From Telluribacter humicola (GTDB taxonomy: Bacteria; Bacteroidota; Bacteroidia; Cytophagales; Spirosomataceae): a stretch of 64,000 bases of DNA. Position 1 is the first letter of the stretch. Each line of letters opens with the position of its first letter. This document shows positions 63,801 through 64,000 of the stretch, piece after piece. The stretch is taken from NCBI RefSeq assembly GCF_017355935.1, contig NZ_JAFIQT010000009.1, positions 1-64,000 of the forward strand, written 5' to 3'. A program made the position numbers and the translations under genes. The notes under the pieces are model-generated. The model did no database searches, was not told the DNA's origin, and worked only from the letters and a program-made list of their open reading frames with translations.

Positions 63801-64000
63801 CAAGGACCTGCTCGAGTACTCAAGACTGCTTAAGTCAGAGATAAAGGTACTTCCTACCCAGCTGAGAGAGGTGCTGGATAAAGTGGTGGTTGACTTTGAG
63901 TTGACTATCGAAGAGAAAAAGGCCCGGATTACAATCGGAGAACTCCCTACCATAGAAGCGGTGCCGTTGCAGATCAATCAGCTGTTTTATAACCTGCTTA
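60832..64000 (+). CDS. Seven-PAS-domain histidine kinase, 3' end outside the window
   Basis: The ATG at 60832 opens a frame still open at 64000 (1056 codons). About seven PAS/PAC units of 120-130 residues run in tandem from residue 20 to about 915, for example VRMVGSISDISGR, YRFAGTIMDITEEKR and SFFAIVQDITAE at unit ends. Units five and six are close duplicates (VAQAPVAIGLLRGEDMVIE versus ILNAPVATAIYVGPDMVIQ). A coiled linker leads to HisKA with H946 in IASHDLQEPLRKI; the HATPase domain is just beginning at the edge. There is no membrane segment, so it is a cytoplasmic multi-sensor. Its H-box resembles that of the kinase at 41 kb. Confidence 0.92.
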   Translation, partial: MISDETPLEYQASAKEISKVLAQVPQDAIWDWDIASGRIWWNEGFNNLFGYRTDEMKPSSEQWYSCIHPGDIERVRKSIMGAVEQGGAEWSEEYRFRRADGSYAYVFDRGFTIRIDEKPVRMVGSISDISGRVQLWRAQQESEDWMRIALDAAEMGTWTYDPRTGVEVWDDRCREIFGVPKSSGNIQYGETMKQVHPDDADSLWKAVQTAMDPILGGSYHSDHRIIDATTGQVKWVRSKGKAFFTPEGIPYRFAGTIMDITEEKRKEVALMNIEKRFQAGFDNASLGIVISDVEGRFILVNKAFSEMVGYSREELYKGWFTEITHSDDLATSHEQLNRLMTGQADSFSMEKRYMHKDGRIIWANIHNTLVYNEQGNKDSFFAIVQDITAEVAMREEQRKLLALVENSVELMSVLELDGRNSYLNKAGRDMLGFETEEQVLQTPISELHAPEHFELVEREVLPSLMNNGRWSGQMLVRNLKTGDIFPVYNNTVRIDDPITGQPLAVGAVMRDMRPELATQEALIKSEERFRNIVAQAPVAIGLLRGEDMVIETANEPILELWGKGSEIIGQPLLQALPEIKGQGFMELLQGVYKSGTAYYGYETLARLNRNNELEDCYFNFVYAPLRESGESVSGVTVIASDVTQQVKAKRELEESELRFRSLILNAPVATAIYVGPDMVIQLANDAMLNLWGKDESAIGKNLEDAVPELEGQAFMRLLTQVYETGIPYHGTEDRADLIIDGKLQTFYFNYTYKPLHDADGKVYAILNMAVDITYQVIAKKQLKDVEESLREAIDLAELGTWSIYPLTGKVECSDRVKEWIGIPLDQPVTLEDISLSTHERDQQRTSEATQRELSPTGSGKLDIEYTIVNRLTGQERIVHTQARAYLNEQGEIYLLRGTTQDITVQRSIQQELERQVQLRTEQLQKSNAYLLQSNLELEQYAYIASHDLQEPLRKIRIFSDMLSNMQGLPDEAKQILVKVINSSERMSLLIKDLLEYSRLLKSEIKVLPTQLREVLDKVVVDFELTIEEKKARITIGELPTIEAVPLQINQLFYNLL

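Overview
The window reads as chromosome of a member of the Bacteroidota, probably a Cytophagales-like relative. Evidence: a SusC/SusD pair, a promoter matching the Bacteroidota consensus TTG-N19-TAnnTTTG, an IntDOT-like integrase with a non-canonical first catalytic position, and a repertoire of SBBP propellers, DUF1080, DUF6807, DUF1501 and DUF1553 proteins. No rRNA, tRNA or CRISPR array was found.

Region 1 (1 to about 9.8 kb) is AT-rich and foreign-looking. It holds the end of an IS21-like element cutting a CHC2-type primase gene, a VapE-type helicase, a tyrosine recombinase with an overlapping small HTH gene, a divergent XRE/coiled-coil regulator, and one 1501-residue STAND (NACHT-like) NTPase that looks like an anti-phage sensor. 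Two large inverted repeats lie between these genes. This is best read as a degraded integrative or satellite-like element carrying a defence cargo.

Region 2 (9.8 to 23 kb) is ordinary GC-richer chromosome: a cupin, a DUF6807 protein followed by a quinoprotein/cytochrome c/3-keto-disaccharide-hydrolase fusion, an SBBP propeller lipoprotein, an alpha/beta hydrolase, a PL8-type polysaccharide lyase, and a minus-strand group of FAD monooxygenase, DUF3237 and ThuA-like protein.

Region 3 (23.6 to 45.5 kb) is a sugar-catabolic locus: SusC/SusD, a secreted propeller-HEAT-cytochrome c dehydrogenase, a DUF1080 protein, a tagatose/psicose 3-epimerase-type TIM barrel, a DUF4432 epimerase-like protein, a cupin isomerase-like protein, a second TIM barrel, a Gfo/Idh/MocA oxidoreductase, and a ribose-type ABC importer (ATPase, permease, binding lipoprotein) interrupted by a PAS histidine kinase. 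A RAYT transposase gene bracketed by inverted REP hairpins and a GH28 glycosidase follow. The set suggests oxidation-dependent (3-keto) glycoside cleavage outside the cytoplasm, then import and isomerisation of the released sugar; no kinase or aldolase is present.

Region 4 (45.8 to 55.7 kb) is a five-gene block of a type best known from Planctomycetes and Verrucomicrobia: two PSCyt1/DUF1549/DUF1553 proteins each paired with a DUF1501 protein, plus a membrane cytochrome with LRR and chitobiase-like domains. Two of the five share a His-rich four-helix membrane head fused to cytochrome c.

Region 5 (55.9 to 64 kb) has a FrnE-like DsbA protein, a TesA-type esterase divergent from a YbbA/YbbP-like ABC pair (the E. 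coli arrangement), and the start of a seven-PAS histidine kinase that runs off the window. Palindromes with a GTGGCAC core recur near 43.3, 55.8 and 56.6 kb and may belong to the RAYT/REP system.
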